64,000 nt of DNA from Butyribacter intestini (GCA_001414325.1 LLKB01000006.1:62001-126000), one strand, 5' to 3'. Shown: positions 25,062-35,595, numbered from the stretch's first letter. Notes: a model not told the origin generated them from the letters alone. Numbers and translations: made by a program.

Positions 25062-25093
25062 CATTGCTATCTACTTTTGACCCTAACATCATA
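25062..25093 (-). repeat. Dispersed intergenic repeat, copy 2
   Basis: This is the reverse complement of the repeat at 2933-2966, sharing the two blocks TATGATGTTAGGGTCAA and AGTAGATAGCAATG with slightly different spacing between them. Confidence 0.7.
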
Positions 25094-25158
25094 ATATGCG
25101 TTTAGTGATAAATGTATAATAAAAAGATGTAAATGATTATATTATTGTGCAATTTTAC

Positions 25159-25187
25159 TTGCTTTTTAAGAAAAAGTGAGGTATAAT
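25159..25187 (+). promoter_or_regulatory. Predicted sigma-A promoter of hpf
   Basis: TTGCTT (25159-25164) and a consensus TATAAT (25182-25187) are separated by 17 nt. The leader to the hpf start is about 25 nt. Confidence 0.75.
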
Positions 25188-25218
25188 AAATTTAACAATT
25201 TGTAAAGGAGTGATAGTC

Positions 25219-25746
25219 ATGAAATTTATTATCAGTGGTAAAAATCTTGATGTAACAGATGGACTTAAAGCAGCAATCGAGGAAAAGATCGGAAAGCTTG
25301 AGAGGTATTTCACTCCGGAAACTGAAGTTCATGTTACCTTGAGTGTAGAGAAAGAAAGACAGAAAATAGAGATTACGATCCCTATGAAAGGAAACATCGT
25401 AAGAGCTGAGCAGGTCAGCGATGATATGTATGTTTCAATAGATTTGGTTGAGGAGGTTATTGAGAGACAGTTACGCAAGTACAAGAACAAGCTTGTTGAC
25501 AAGCAGCAGGCAGCGACAAGCTTAAGCAAAGCATTTATCGAAGAAGAGATAGAAGACGATGATGAGATTAAGATCATCCGTTCAAAGAAGTTCGGCATGA
25601 AGCCTATGGATCCGGAAGAAGCCTGCATCCAGATGGATCTTCTCGGACACAACTTCTATGTATTCCGTAATGCAGCAACAGATGAGGTAAATGTAGTTTA
25701 CAAGAGAAAAGGAAATACATTTGGACTTATAGAGCCTGAGTTTTAA
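25219..25746 (+). CDS. hpf: Long-form ribosome hibernation promoting factor
   Basis: HPF binds the 30S subunit and dimerises 70S ribosomes into inactive 100S particles in slow growth. It has 175 residues from the ATG encoding MKFIISGKNLDVTDGLK (AAAGGAG upstream). The N-terminal S30AE domain (about 1-95) is followed by a linker (EEEIEDDDEIKI). The C-terminal dimerisation domain is KKFGMKPMDPEEACIQMDLLGHNFYVFRN...VVYKRKGNTFGLIEP. The presence of both domains marks the long form. The order hpf-secA-prfB is the same as yvyD-secA-prfB in B. subtilis. Confidence 0.94.
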   Translation: MKFIISGKNLDVTDGLKAAIEEKIGKLERYFTPETEVHVTLSVEKERQKIEITIPMKGNIVRAEQVSDDMYVSIDLVEEVIERQLRKYKNKLVDKQQAATSLSKAFIEEEIEDDDEIKIIRSKKFGMKPMDPEEACIQMDLLGHNFYVFRNAATDEVNVVYKRKGNTFGLIEPEF

Positions 25747-25888
25747 TAAATATAGTAACAGTTAAGCCATAAAAAGATAATTGGCAATACAATGAGCTGT
25801 TACATAAGTAACATAAAATGAAATTAACACTTTGGAGAGAGTGTTACATATATGAAAACAAAAGTATGAAATCGATTTAAGCAAAAGC

Positions 25889-25962
25889 AGTCCCGGAAAA
25901 TTCCGGGACTGTTTATTATGTTGCATGAAAATTCTCATTTCCTACAACATAATAAACAGTCC
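25889..25962 (+). terminator. hpf terminator overlapped by an alternative 18-bp hairpin
   Basis: AGTCCCGGAA (25889-25898) pairs with TTCCGGGACT (25901-25910), giving a compact terminator stem followed by GTTTATTATG. The right arm is also part of GGACTGTTTATTATGTTG (25906-25923), which pairs exactly with CAACATAATAAACAGTCC (25945-25962). The two stems exclude each other. A further stem GAGTCG/CGACTC with TTTATT follows at 26023-26044. Confidence 0.7.
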
Positions 25963-26080
25963 GTGAGGATGTGCATTTCGCGGAAAAGAAATAAATATTA
26001 CGCATTCCGCTCAAGCACAAGGGAGTCGTAAGCGACTCTTTATTCTTGCGGTAGTATAGTGTTTTAGCAAAAAACAAAGG

Positions 26081-26109
26081 TTGAAAAACAAAGTATTTAA
26101 TGATATACT
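26081..26109 (+). promoter_or_regulatory. Predicted sigma-A promoter of secA
   Basis: TTGAAA (26081-26086) and TATACT (26104-26109) are separated by 17 nt, giving a leader of about 48 nt. Because it lies after the hairpins at 25889-26038, those belong to the hpf transcript rather than to a secA leader. Confidence 0.7.
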
Positions 26110-26163
26110 GTAAAATAGTTTTTTTATACAAATAAATAGTAATAATGTATAGGAGTGAAATTC

Positions 26164-28728
26164 ATGAGTGTATTTAGTAAAATTTTCGGTACTCACAGTC
26201 AGCATGAAGTGAAAAGAATTATTCCGATAGTGGATAAAATAGAAGCTCTTGCTCCTGAGTTTGAAAAATTGACAGATGATGAACTTAAGGCGAAAACACC
26301 TGAGTTTAAAGCACGTCTTGAAAAGGGAGAGACATTAGATGATCTGCTTCCTGAGGCATATGCAACAGTCAGAGAGGCAGCAACAAGAGTTCTTGGAATG
26401 AGACATTACCGTGTACAGCTTATCGGTGGTGTGATTCTTCATCAGGGAAGAATTACAGAGATGCGTACAGGTGAAGGTAAAACACTTGTTTCGACACTTC
26501 CTGCATACTTAAATGCATTAGAGGGCAAAGGTGTTCATATCGTTACGGTAAATGATTACCTTGCAAAACGTGATGCTGAGTGGATGGGTCAGGTTCATGA
26601 GTTTCTCGGCCTTACAGTTGGTGTTATCTTAAATTCAATGGACAATGACGAGAGAAGAGAAGCATACAACTGCGATATAACATATGCTACAAACAATGAA
26701 CTTGGTTTTGATTATCTTCGTGACAATATGGTCGTATATAAAGAGGAACTTGTGCAGAGAGAACTTCACTATGCGATTATCGATGAGGTCGATTCAGTAC
26801 TTATTGATGAGGCTAGAACACCACTTATCATTTCAGGACAGAGTGGCAAGTCAACAAAGCTTTACGAAGCTTGTGATATATTTGTTAAACAGCTTACAAA
26901 GGGTACTGCAAAAGAACTTTCAAAGATGGACATCATCATGAACGAGGAAGAGCAGGAAACCGGTGATTATGTTGTTGATGAGAAAGATAAGAATGTAAAC
27001 CTTACTGAAGAAGGCGTAAGAAAAGCAGAGAGATTTTTCCAGGTTAAAAACCTTGCAGATCCGGACAATCTTGAATTACAGCACAACATAAACCTTGCAC
27101 TCAGAGCACATTCTCTTATGTTTAAGGATAAAGATTATGTTGTAAAAGATGATGAGGTACTTATCGTCGATGAGTTTACCGGACGAATCATGCCGGGACG
27201 CCGTTTCTCAGACGGATTACATCAGGCTATAGAAGCAAAAGAACATGTAAAGGTTAAGAGAGAGAGTAAGACACTTGCAACCATTACATTCCAGAACTTC
27301 TTCAATAAATATGCAAAGAAATCAGGTATGACAGGTACAGCTCTTACAGAGGAAAAAGAATTCCGTGACATCTATGAGATGGATGTTGTTGAGGTTCCTA
27401 CAAATCTTCCGGTAGCTCGTATCGATTATGAAGATGCTGTTTATAAGACAAAGGAAGAAAAGTTCAATGCTGTTGTTGCTGATATAGTAGCGGCACACGA
27501 AAAAGGACAGCCTGTACTTGTGGGCACGATAAATATTGACACATCTGAATACCTTAGCGAAAAGCTTAAGAAGAAAGGTATTCCGCATAAAGTTCTTAAT
27601 GCCAAATTCCATGAGCTTGAGGCTGAGATTATTGCCGATGCAGGTCAGATGGGTGCAGTGACAATTGCTACTAACATGGCTGGTCGTGGTACTGATATTA
27701 AGCTTGGCGATGGCGTTAAGGAACTCGGAGGTTTGAAGATAATAGGTACAGAGAGACATGAGTCACGCCGTATCGACAATCAGCTCCGTGGTCGTGCCGG
27801 TCGTCAGGGCGATCCGGGTGAGTCAAGATTTTACATCTCACTTGAGGATGATCTTATGCGTCTTTTCGGTTCAGAGAGACTTATGGGACTTTTCTCAGCA
27901 ATGCCTGATGGTGAGCAGATAGAGCACAAGATGCTTTCAAATGCCATTGAGAGTGCACAGAAGAAGATAGAGGGCAACAACTTTGGTATCAGAAAGAACC
28001 TCCTTGAATTTGACCGTGTAAACAATGAGCAGAGAGAAGTTATCTACAAAGAGCGCCGCAAGGTTCTTGACGGTGAGAATATGAGAGATACTATCTATAA
28101 GATGATAACTGATGTTGTAGAAAAATGTGTTTCTTCGATTATAGGCGATGAGGGTTCTCCTGAGGAATGGGATATTGCAGAGTTAAATAATGTTATCCGT
28201 CCTATAATCCCTATAAAAAAGATAGTTCTTTCAGATGAAGAATTAAAACATGGTTCAAAAGATGAACTTATCCAGAGACTTAAAGAAGAAGCCGTAAAGG
28301 TTTATGAAGCTAAGGAAGCTGAGTTCCCTGAGGCAGACCAGATAAGAGAAGTAGAGAGAATTATCCTTCTTAAAGTTATCGATAGAAAATGGATGGATCA
28401 TATCGACGATATGGATCAGCTCCGTCAGGGTATCGGACTTCAGGCATACGGTCAGCGAGATCCTGTAGTTGAGTACAAATTTGCCGGATTTGAAATGTTT
28501 GATTCGATGATAGATGCAATTACTGAAGAGACTGTAAAAGCACTTACACATATTCAGATAGAGCAGAAAGTTGAGCGTGAACAGGTAGCAAAAGTTACGG
28601 GAACAAACAAAGATGAGACTGTAGCAGCAAAGCCTAAAAAGCGCGAGGGAAGAAAAGTGCAGCCAAACGATCCGTGTCCATGTGGAAGCGGTAAGAAATA
28701 TAAGATGTGCTGCGGAAGAAAATTCTAA
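26164..28728 (+). CDS. secA: Preprotein translocase ATPase SecA
   Basis: SecA drives secretory proteins through SecYEG. It has 854 residues from the ATG encoding MSVFSKIFG (AGGAG upstream); a GTG nine nt earlier is less likely. Walker A MRTGEGKT is near residue 102-109, the DEAD-like box [15 protein letters not shown] near 210, and GTDIKLG and RQGDPGES mark the second motor domain. The C-terminal SEC-C metal-binding tail ([17 protein letters not shown]) is intact. It is followed by prfB after 27 nt. Confidence 0.96.
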   Translation: MSVFSKIFGTHSQHEVKRIIPIVDKIEALAPEFEKLTDDELKAKTPEFKARLEKGETLDDLLPEAYATVREAATRVLGMRHYRVQLIGGVILHQGRITEMRTGEGKTLVSTLPAYLNALEGKGVHIVTVNDYLAKRDAEWMGQVHEFLGLTVGVILNSMDNDERREAYNCDITYATNNELGFDYLRDNMVVYKEELVQRELHYAIIDEVDSVLIDEARTPLIISGQSGKSTKLYEACDIFVKQLTKGTAKELSKMDIIMNEEEQETGDYVVDEKDKNVNLTEEGVRKAERFFQVKNLADPDNLELQHNINLALRAHSLMFKDKDYVVKDDEVLIVDEFTGRIMPGRRFSDGLHQAIEAKEHVKVKRESKTLATITFQNFFNKYAKKSGMTGTALTEEKEFRDIYEMDVVEVPTNLPVARIDYEDAVYKTKEEKFNAVVADIVAAHEKGQPVLVGTINIDTSEYLSEKLKKKGIPHKVLNAKFHELEAEIIADAGQMGAVTIATNMAGRGTDIKLGDGVKELGGLKIIGTERHESRRIDNQLRGRAGRQGDPGESRFYISLEDDLMRLFGSERLMGLFSAMPDGEQIEHKMLSNAIESAQKKIEGNNFGIRKNLLEFDRVNNEQREVIYKERRKVLDGENMRDTIYKMITDVVEKCVSSIIGDEGSPEEWDIAELNNVIRPIIPIKKIVLSDEELKHGSKDELIQRLKEEAVKVYEAKEAEFPEADQIREVERIILLKVIDRKWMDHIDDMDQLRQGIGLQAYGQRDPVVEYKFAGFEMFDSMIDAITEETVKALTHIQIEQKVEREQVAKVTGTNKDETVAAKPKKREGRKVQPNDPCPCGSGKKYKMCCGRKF

Positions 28729-28755
28729 AAAGTTTTAATAGAAAGAGGTGAGTTG

Positions 28756-29875
28756 ATGGTAGAATTTGATAATATCAGGATAGCATTATCAAATTACGAT
28801 GAACCACTGCTTGAAATGGGGAACTCACTTTGACTTAGCTAATAAGCGTGACAGAGTCGAAGAGTTAGAGCATACTATGGAAGAGCCGGGATTTTGGGAT
28901 GATCCAAATAAATCGGCAGCAGTTGTTCAGGATTGTAAAAAGTTAAAGACGACTATCGAGAGATATGAGAAACTTTGCAATGACAAAGATGATACACTTA
29001 CACTTATAGACATAGCCGAGGAGGAAAATGATGCAAGTCTTCTGCCTGAGGTGGAGGAGTCGTTTAATGCCTTTGAGGAAGAATATAATGCACTCAGGAT
29101 AGAGACATTATTAAGTGGTGAATATGATAAATGCAATGCTATACTTACGCTTCATGCAGGAGCAGGCGGAACAGAGAGTTGCGACTGGGCGAGTATGCTA
29201 TGCAGAATGTACCAGCGGTGGGCTGAGAAAAAAGGTTTCAATGTTGAGATGATAGATTTTCTTGACGGTGATGAGGCCGGCTACAAATCAGTTACATTGC
29301 AAATAGACGGTGAAAATGCGTATGGTTATCTGAAATCAGAACATGGTGTGCACCGTCTTGTTAGGATTTCTCCGTTCAATGCGGCAGGAAAAAGACAGAC
29401 TTCTTTTGTATCATGTGATGTGATGCCTGATATAGAGGAGGATCTTGATGTTGAGATTGCAGATGATGATATCAGGATAGATACATATCGTTCAAGTGGT
29501 GCAGGTGGACAGCATATAAACAAGACCTCATCGGCAATACGAATCACGCATTTTCCAACCGGAATCGTGGTACAGTGTCAGAATGAGCGTTCCCAGCATA
29601 TGAATAAAGATAAAGCCATGCAGATGCTTAAGGCAAAGCTCTATATGCTTAAACAACAGGAGCAGCTTGAAAAGGCGAGCGGTATCCGTGGCGAGGTCAA
29701 GGATAACGGCTGGGGCAGTCAGATTCGTTCATATGTAATGCAGCCTTACACTATGGTAAAAGACAACAGAACAGGTCAGGAAGTAAGTAATGTGGCAGGA
29801 GTGCTGGATGGAAATCTTGATCCGTTTATAAATGCATATCTTGCATGGATTACATCGACAGACAAACAGAACTAA
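28756..29875 (+). CDS. prfB: Peptide chain release factor 2, with programmed +1 frameshift
   Basis: RF2 reads UAA and UGA stops. The first frame starts at ATG 28756 (GAGGTGAG upstream) and runs 25 codons to an in-frame TGA at 28831-28833 in the context CTTTGAC. Reading resumes at +1 from GAC 28832 (DLANKRDRVEELEHTM) to 29875, a total of about 373 residues. This is the classic autoregulatory RF2 frameshift. GGGG upstream could serve as the stimulatory Shine-Dalgarno, though at 6 nt before CTT it is farther than the usual 3. The catalytic GGQ is in SSGAGGQHINKTSSA. The gene is intact; the break is not a pseudogene mark. Confidence 0.95.
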
Positions 29876-29890
29876 GAGATGGAGGATGAG

Positions 29891-31105
29891 ATGGTAAAAG
29901 TAGGAATATTAGGATATGGTACAGTAGGTTCAGGTGTTTTTGAGATATTAGATAAAAACAGCAATATAATATCAAAGAGAGCAGGTCAGGATATAGAAGT
30001 AAAATATGTACTTGACCTCAGGGATTTTCCGGGAGATCCGGCAGAAAAATATGTTGTGCATGATTTCTCAATCCTTGAAAATGACGATGAAGTAAAGATT
30101 GTTGTCGAAACAATGGGAGGACTTCATCCTGCATATGAATTTGTTAAGGCAAGTCTTCTTAAAGGAAAAAATGTCGTAACATCAAACAAAGCACTTGTTG
30201 CTTCATTTGGTACCGAACTTTTACAGATTGCAAGAGATAAAAATGTAAACTTTTTATTTGAGGCAAGTGTAGGTGGTGGTATTCCTATCATAAGACCACT
30301 TCAGACATCTTTAGCTCCTGATGAGATAGATGAGATTTCAGGTATCTTAAACGGTACAACAAACTTTATTCTTACTGAGATGACAGAAAACGGTTCTGAC
30401 TTTGACTCAGTTCTTAAGGATGCACAGGCAAAAGGATATGCGGAAGCTGATCCGACGGCAGATGTTGAGGGATATGATGCGTGCCGTAAGATTGCTATTC
30501 TCACATCACTTGCATATGGAAAGCAGCTTGACTTTGAGGATATTTATACAGAGGGTATCACAAAGATAACTGACAGGGATATTAAATATGCTGCAAAGCT
30601 TAAGGCAAAAGTTAAGATATTTGGTTCAAGTAAATTAGCAGGGGATAAAGTAAGTGCGATGGTAGCACCAAAACTTATCACACATGACCATCCACTCTAC
30701 AGTGTTGACGGAGTGTTTAATGCTATCCTTGTAAAAGGAAACATGGTCGGGGATGTAATGTTTTATGGTCAGGGAGCAGGTAAGCTTGCAACAGCAAGTG
30801 CGGTTGTCTCTGATATTATGGAGGCATCAGAAAATCTTGACAATAACATCAATGTCATCTGGTCAGATGAGAAACTTGAGCTTATGCCTATGGATGAAGT
30901 AGTTTCTAAATTCTTTGTAAGAGTATCAGGAAACAAAGCTGATAACGAAGCAAAGATAAAAGAATTATTCGGCGAGGTTGAGTTTGTTGATGCAGGTTAT
31001 GATGATGAGACAGGTTTTGTAACAAAAGATATCACTGAAGCAGTATATGAAAATGCTGCAAAAGAGATTGGCAGTGTTATAAATAAGATTCGTTTTGATG
31101 CGTAA
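29891..31105 (+). CDS. hom: Homoserine dehydrogenase with C-terminal ACT domain
   Basis: This enzyme reduces aspartate semialdehyde to homoserine on the threonine/methionine pathway. It has 404 residues from ATG 29891 (GGAGG upstream). The NAD-binding motif GILGYGTVGSGV is at the N-terminus. The catalytic domain contains GGGIPIIRPLQ, GILNGTTNFIL and YAEADPTADVEGYDACRKIAILTSLAY. The C-terminal 80 residues (SKFFVRVSGNKADNEAKIKELFG) form an ACT domain, implying feedback by threonine. The preceding prfB ends 15 nt upstream, so readthrough transcription is likely. Confidence 0.94.
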   Translation: MVKVGILGYGTVGSGVFEILDKNSNIISKRAGQDIEVKYVLDLRDFPGDPAEKYVVHDFSILENDDEVKIVVETMGGLHPAYEFVKASLLKGKNVVTSNKALVASFGTELLQIARDKNVNFLFEASVGGGIPIIRPLQTSLAPDEIDEISGILNGTTNFILTEMTENGSDFDSVLKDAQAKGYAEADPTADVEGYDACRKIAILTSLAYGKQLDFEDIYTEGITKITDRDIKYAAKLKAKVKIFGSSKLAGDKVSAMVAPKLITHDHPLYSVDGVFNAILVKGNMVGDVMFYGQGAGKLATASAVVSDIMEASENLDNNINVIWSDEKLELMPMDEVVSKFFVRVSGNKADNEAKIKELFGEVEFVDAGYDDETGFVTKDITEAVYENAAKEIGSVINKIRFDA

Positions 31106-31153
31106 AACATACAAAATAGTTAGCACGGAAAAATTTAATCGTTTATAATATTT

Positions 31154-31185
31154 ACAACAGGCGGCTATTTTATAGCCGTCTGTTG
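31154..31185 (+). terminator. Hairpin after hom
   Basis: ACAACAGGCGGCTA (31154-31167) pairs with TAGCCGTCTGTTGT (31172-31185), with one mismatch. The T-tract is poor (GTGTGTTT). Confidence 0.6.
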
Positions 31186-31277
31186 TGTGTTTAGAGAAAA
31201 AGTGTTTCCTGCTATATATAGGTGTGGACAGGAACACTGTTTATGGGCAGAAAATGTGCATAGAAATGGAGATTATC

Positions 31278-33659
31278 ATGGATAACAAATTAGATATTGC
31301 GGCAAAGATTGCCGAGGAACTTGAGATAAAAAAATGGCAGGTAGAAGCCGTTATCAAACTTATAGATGAGGGAAATACGATTCCTTTTATCGCAAGATAT
31401 AGAAAGGAAGCACACGGTTCTCTTGATGATGAACAGCTTAGAAATCTTAATGAGAGACTGACTTATCTTAGAAATCTTGAAGAAAAGAAAGCACAGGTGA
31501 TTGCAAGCATTGAAGAGCAGGGAAAACTCACAGAGGAGCTTAAAAAGCAGATAGAGCAGGCACAGACACAGGTTGTGGTTGATGACCTATACAGGCCGTA
31601 CAGACCAAAGAGAAGAACAAGGGCAACAATAGCAAAAGAAAAAGGTCTTGAACCGCTCGCTGATATAATCTTTGAGCAGGCTGCATCAGAGTCTGTAGAA
31701 ACACTTGCAATGGACTATGTTTCAGAGGAAAAAGAGATTGCAACGCCTGAGGATGCCATTTCTGGAGCAAAAGACATAATAGCCGAGATAATATCTGACA
31801 ATGCGGATTATCGTATATATATAAGGAATATAACGATGCAGGAGGGCTTACTTATATCTAATGCTAAAGATGAAAAAGAAAAATCTGTTTATGAAATGTA
31901 TTACGAATTTCAGGAAAAACTCGACAAGATAGCAGGTCACAGGATATTGGCGATAAACAGGGGAGAAAAAGAAAAGTTTCTCACCGTAAAAATCGAAGCA
32001 CCTGAGGAGCGGATAATCACTTACCTTAAAAAGATGGTTATAACAAACGACAATGCAAACACAAACGAGATACTTGCGGACACTATAGAGGACAGTTACA
32101 AAAGACTTATAGCACCTGCGATAGAGCGTGAGATAAGAAATGAACTTACTGAAAAAGCTGAGGACGGAGCGATAAAAGTCTTTGGAAAAAATCTCGAACA
32201 GCTTCTTATGCAGCCGCCTATTAAGGGAAGAAATGTTCTTGGCTGGGACCCGGCTTTCAGAACAGGATGTAAGCTTGCGGTGGTTGACAGTACGGGAAAA
32301 GTTCTCGACACGACAGTAGTATTTCCAACAGAACCACAGAATAAGGTCGAGGAGACAAAGAAAACTGTTAAGAAACTTATTGATAAGTACGATATATCTC
32401 TTATATCAGTAGGAAACGGAACTGCATCAAGGGAGTCTGAGCTTATAATCGCGGAGATGTTAAAAGAGATAAATAAGCCGGTTCAGTATATCATCGTAAA
32501 TGAGGCCGGGGCATCCGTTTATTCAGCAAGCAAACTTGCAACGGAAGAATTTCCGGAACTTAATGTCGGTGAGAGAAGTGCAGCTTCGATAGCGAGAAGA
32601 CTTCAGGACCCGCTTGCAGAACTTGTAAAAATAGATCCAAAATCCATAGGTGTCGGTCAGTATCAGCATGATATGAACCAGAAAAAACTTGAGGAAACAC
32701 TTACGGGAGTTGTTGAAGACTGCGTAAACAGGGTTGGTGTTGACATAAACACAGCGTCAGCTTCGCTTCTTGAGTATATATCAGGTATAAGCAAGGCTAT
32801 AGCTAAAAACATAGTTATATACAGAGAGGAAAATGGTAAGTTTACAAACAGAAAGCAGCTTTTGAAAGTTGCCAAACTCGGACCAAAGGCATTTTTACAA
32901 TGTGCGGGATTTTTGAGGATAGAGGGTGGAGACAATCCGCTTGATGCGACAAGCGTTCATCCGGAGTCATATGATGCCGCCGAGGCACTTCTTGAAAAAC
33001 TTGGCATATCACAGGAAGAATTAAAAGAGATACAGACTGAGGCTGCAAAGAATATTGAGCATAAAAAAAATGCACAAAACACAAAGCCTGAGAGAAAGAA
33101 AAAGAAGAAAGATTTTGTTGTAAAAAATAAAAACTCAGCATTTGGTGCGGCACTAATGAAAGCATTAGGTGACGGTGCAGGTATCGAATTTGAGGATGAT
33201 GGAAATAATTCTAAAAACAGCAGGGACAGTTTTGCAGGAAGTGGAAAAAATGCTAAAAACAGCATTGAGTACCGCATAAAAGACAAGGCAAAGATGGCAG
33301 AGGAACTCGGTATAGGTGAGATAACGCTTGCAGACATAGTAAAAGAACTTGAAAAGCCGGGCAGAGATCCGCGTGATGAGATGCCAAAGCCGATACTTCG
33401 CACCGATGTACTTGAAATGAAAGATTTAAAACCGGGGATGATACTTAAGGGAACGGTCAGAAATGTTATTGATTTTGGTGCATTTGTGGATATAGGAGTC
33501 CACCAGGACGGACTTGTTCATATATCGGAACTTTCAGACAGCAGATTTGTTAAACATCCGCTCGATGTAGTCAGTGTCGGAGATATAGTTGATGTCAAAG
33601 TTATGAGTGTTGATCTTGAAAAAAAGAGGATTCAGCTTACAATGAAGATGAAAGGCTAA
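31278..33659 (+). CDS. tex: Tex-family RNA-binding transcription accessory protein
   Basis: Tex is a conserved nucleic-acid-binding protein linked to transcription. It has 793 residues from ATG 31278 (GGAG nine nt upstream); longer frames have no site. In order there are an N-terminal helical region, a YqgF/RuvX-like domain (NVLGWDPAFRTGCKLAVVD), helix-hairpin-helix repeats (GVDINTASASLLEYISGIS, LLKVAKLGPKAFLQCAGFLRI) and a C-terminal S1 domain (GTVRNVIDFGAFVDIGVHQDGLVHIS). A Lys/Asn-rich insert (about residues 605-670, KKKKKDFVVKNKN) sits before the S1 domain and looks disordered; it is longer than in typical Tex. Confidence 0.93.
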   Translation: MDNKLDIAAKIAEELEIKKWQVEAVIKLIDEGNTIPFIARYRKEAHGSLDDEQLRNLNERLTYLRNLEEKKAQVIASIEEQGKLTEELKKQIEQAQTQVVVDDLYRPYRPKRRTRATIAKEKGLEPLADIIFEQAASESVETLAMDYVSEEKEIATPEDAISGAKDIIAEIISDNADYRIYIRNITMQEGLLISNAKDEKEKSVYEMYYEFQEKLDKIAGHRILAINRGEKEKFLTVKIEAPEERIITYLKKMVITNDNANTNEILADTIEDSYKRLIAPAIEREIRNELTEKAEDGAIKVFGKNLEQLLMQPPIKGRNVLGWDPAFRTGCKLAVVDSTGKVLDTTVVFPTEPQNKVEETKKTVKKLIDKYDISLISVGNGTASRESELIIAEMLKEINKPVQYIIVNEAGASVYSASKLATEEFPELNVGERSAASIARRLQDPLAELVKIDPKSIGVGQYQHDMNQKKLEETLTGVVEDCVNRVGVDINTASASLLEYISGISKAIAKNIVIYREENGKFTNRKQLLKVAKLGPKAFLQCAGFLRIEGGDNPLDATSVHPESYDAAEALLEKLGISQEELKEIQTEAAKNIEHKKNAQNTKPERKKKKKDFVVKNKNSAFGAALMKALGDGAGIEFEDDGNNSKNSRDSFAGSGKNAKNSIEYRIKDKAKMAEELGIGEITLADIVKELEKPGRDPRDEMPKPILRTDVLEMKDLKPGMILKGTVRNVIDFGAFVDIGVHQDGLVHISELSDSRFVKHPLDVVSVGDIVDVKVMSVDLEKKRIQLTMKMKG

Positions 33660-33666
33660 TTTATTT

Positions 33667-35595
33667 ATGAAAAAATTATTTGTGGAAGTAAAAAATGGCG
33701 GCAAGATGACTTACAGCGTAAGTGATTTGAACAAACTTGACAGGATGTATGAGACAGAAGTTTTTGAGAGAAAAGAAAAAAGAGTAATGTCACCTTTCAA
33801 GAAAGAGATGCAGAAAAGTTTTCAGGCACAGGTCAGAGATTATGCTTTTGAAAAAATTCTTGACAGGCATCTTTATACATTTAAATATCTGCTTGTCATA
33901 CCAAATCCATATGGACTTGCAAAACAGACGGCACTTATTTTATTCAATTCTTCAAAAGAATGTAAAGTTGTGTATAGAGTTATAGGTGACACTCCGGACT
34001 GCGATTTTACAGGCGAAACAGAGTACACGACAAGACACAGAGTTCCGATACTTGGCTTGTATGGCGGTAGAAATAATAAAATTGACTTAAGCCTTGTAGA
34101 TAAAAACGGCGAGACAATAAAGCACAGAGTCATTCAGATATATGTTTCGCCTATTCAGGAAAATATAAGGAATATGGTTTCAGAAACCGACACGAAAATG
34201 TCACAATTTGGTTTTATAATGCTTAATACTGCGATAGGTAGCCCGGTTGCAATAGACAGAAACGGGGATGTCAGATATTCTATTCAGATAAAAACAGGAA
34301 AGCTTGGTATGATACCGCTTGCAAACGGTCATTTTCTGCTTGTGGACAAGACTGCAAACAGGATTGACAAATATGGCAGGGTCACTCCGTGCAGATACCA
34401 TGAGATGGATTATATGGGCAGAGTGTATAGGACATATCTTCTTGAATACAGGATAGGAAGAGCCATAACACAGCATGGAGATTCACTTTTCTTTGTTACT
34501 GCATCTGATGATGGACATTTATCTGACAGGATAGCAGAGCTTAATCTAAAAACAGGAGAACTTATAAAATATTGTGATATTCACAGTATTGTCGGTGACA
34601 AATACAGAGTGTATGACAACTGGATCGACACATCAAACATAGAATACAATGACGGCAGGATACTTATAACGGCAAAAAGACTTAACTCTATAATAAGCAT
34701 TGACTGGAAAGAGTTAAAGCCTGACTGGATAATCGCACCGCCAAAGGTATGGCAGGACAGCGATGTGAGCAAGTATGTGCTTAAAGACAAGTCAGAGCAT
34801 AGAGAAGGGGAAGCTGTTATACCGGTATGCTCATTTCCTGAATACACATCACTTATGGAGGACAATGGGGACAAAAAGAAAATCGTATTGTTTGATATAA
34901 GAAATGTTGTTAAATATGATGGAAAAGTCATTGTGCCCGGAGGAAAACGCTCCACCAAAAATTCTATGGTGAAGATAATAGATATAGACGAAAAGGATAT
35001 GTCATACAGGGTAAGTGAACAGACGGAGGTTTTAAGTTCGCTTAGATTTTCAAGAGTTATCCATTCTGAAGATGAAAAATATCTTCTTGTTGCACAGGGA
35101 TACCTAAGAGAGCAGACGGATGATGTGCACAGCATTATCCAGGAAATTGATGCAGGCACCGGAGAAAAACTTCATGGTTCAAAAATCAGAAAAGTATTTT
35201 CAAGTGCATGGATATTTGCACCTGATATAAAAGAATTCTGCGTATCAATGGAAAAGAATGACAATGTGATATTTGGAAAACTTAATCCGCTAGAAAAATT
35301 TGCTGGTGAACTGCCGGTATTGTCAAAAGAAAAAACAGATGGTTATTACTTTGGCAATGGAAGAATATGCGATGAATTATTTCTTTGCAATATGAGACCG
35401 GGAACAGTTGACAGGATTTATTTTATCGGTGAGCACAATGCATATGTTAAAGATATGGAAAATGTTGCTTTTAAAAATAAAAAGGAAAGCTTTGCGATAC
35501 CTTTAAAGGAGTTTGTAAAGGACGAATATCATGTGTATGTAGAATATAATGATGAGGTGCATAAACTAAAAAATGAAATACGCATAGTAAAATAA
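33667..35595 (+). CDS. Arylsulfate sulfotransferase (ASST)-like protein lacking the usual catalytic histidines
   Basis: This 642-residue protein has the ASST N-terminal domain (YLLVIPNPYGLAKQTALILF, RHRVPILGLYGG) and propeller-like repeats (NGDVRYSIQI, DKYGRVTPCRY, WIIAPPKVW). ASST moves sulfate between phenols through a sulfo-histidine. Segments that align by eye with the family's active-site blocks have lost the key residues: WID for W-x-H, TAKRLNS for SSRHQ, GRAITQ for HHD, PEYTS for QHAP. No signal peptide is seen, while classical ASST is exported. It is probably not a standard sulfotransferase. It starts 7 nt after tex (ATG 33667 or 33706) and is followed by cysC, a PAPS-making enzyme. 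Confidence 0.65.
   Translation: MKKLFVEVKNGGKMTYSVSDLNKLDRMYETEVFERKEKRVMSPFKKEMQKSFQAQVRDYAFEKILDRHLYTFKYLLVIPNPYGLAKQTALILFNSSKECKVVYRVIGDTPDCDFTGETEYTTRHRVPILGLYGGRNNKIDLSLVDKNGETIKHRVIQIYVSPIQENIRNMVSETDTKMSQFGFIMLNTAIGSPVAIDRNGDVRYSIQIKTGKLGMIPLANGHFLLVDKTANRIDKYGRVTPCRYHEMDYMGRVYRTYLLEYRIGRAITQHGDSLFFVTASDDGHLSDRIAELNLKTGELIKYCDIHSIVGDKYRVYDNWIDTSNIEYNDGRILITAKRLNSIISIDWKELKPDWIIAPPKVWQDSDVSKYVLKDKSEHREGEAVIPVCSFPEYTSLMEDNGDKKKIVLFDIRNVVKYDGKVIVPGGKRSTKNSMVKIIDIDEKDMSYRVSEQTEVLSSLRFSRVIHSEDEKYLLVAQGYLREQTDDVHSIIQEIDAGTGEKLHGSKIRKVFSSAWIFAPDIKEFCVSMEKNDNVIFGKLNPLEKFAGELPVLSKEKTDGYYFGNGRICDELFLCNMRPGTVDRIYFIGEHNAYVKDMENVAFKNKKESFAIPLKEFVKDEYHVYVEYNDEVHKLKNEIRIVK

Noticed and set aside
25889-26044. 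secA leader riboswitch or attenuator
   Set aside because: A good sigma-A promoter at 26081-26109 lies downstream of these hairpins, so they would not be in the main secA transcript.
28756-28833. prfB as a frameshifted pseudogene
   Set aside because: The in-frame TGA in CTTTGAC context is the known programmed +1 shift of RF2, and both flanking frames encode conserved RF2 sequence.
34581-35159. 192-codon open frame on the - strand
   Set aside because: Antisense shadow of the ASST-like gene; composition is typical of a complementary frame.
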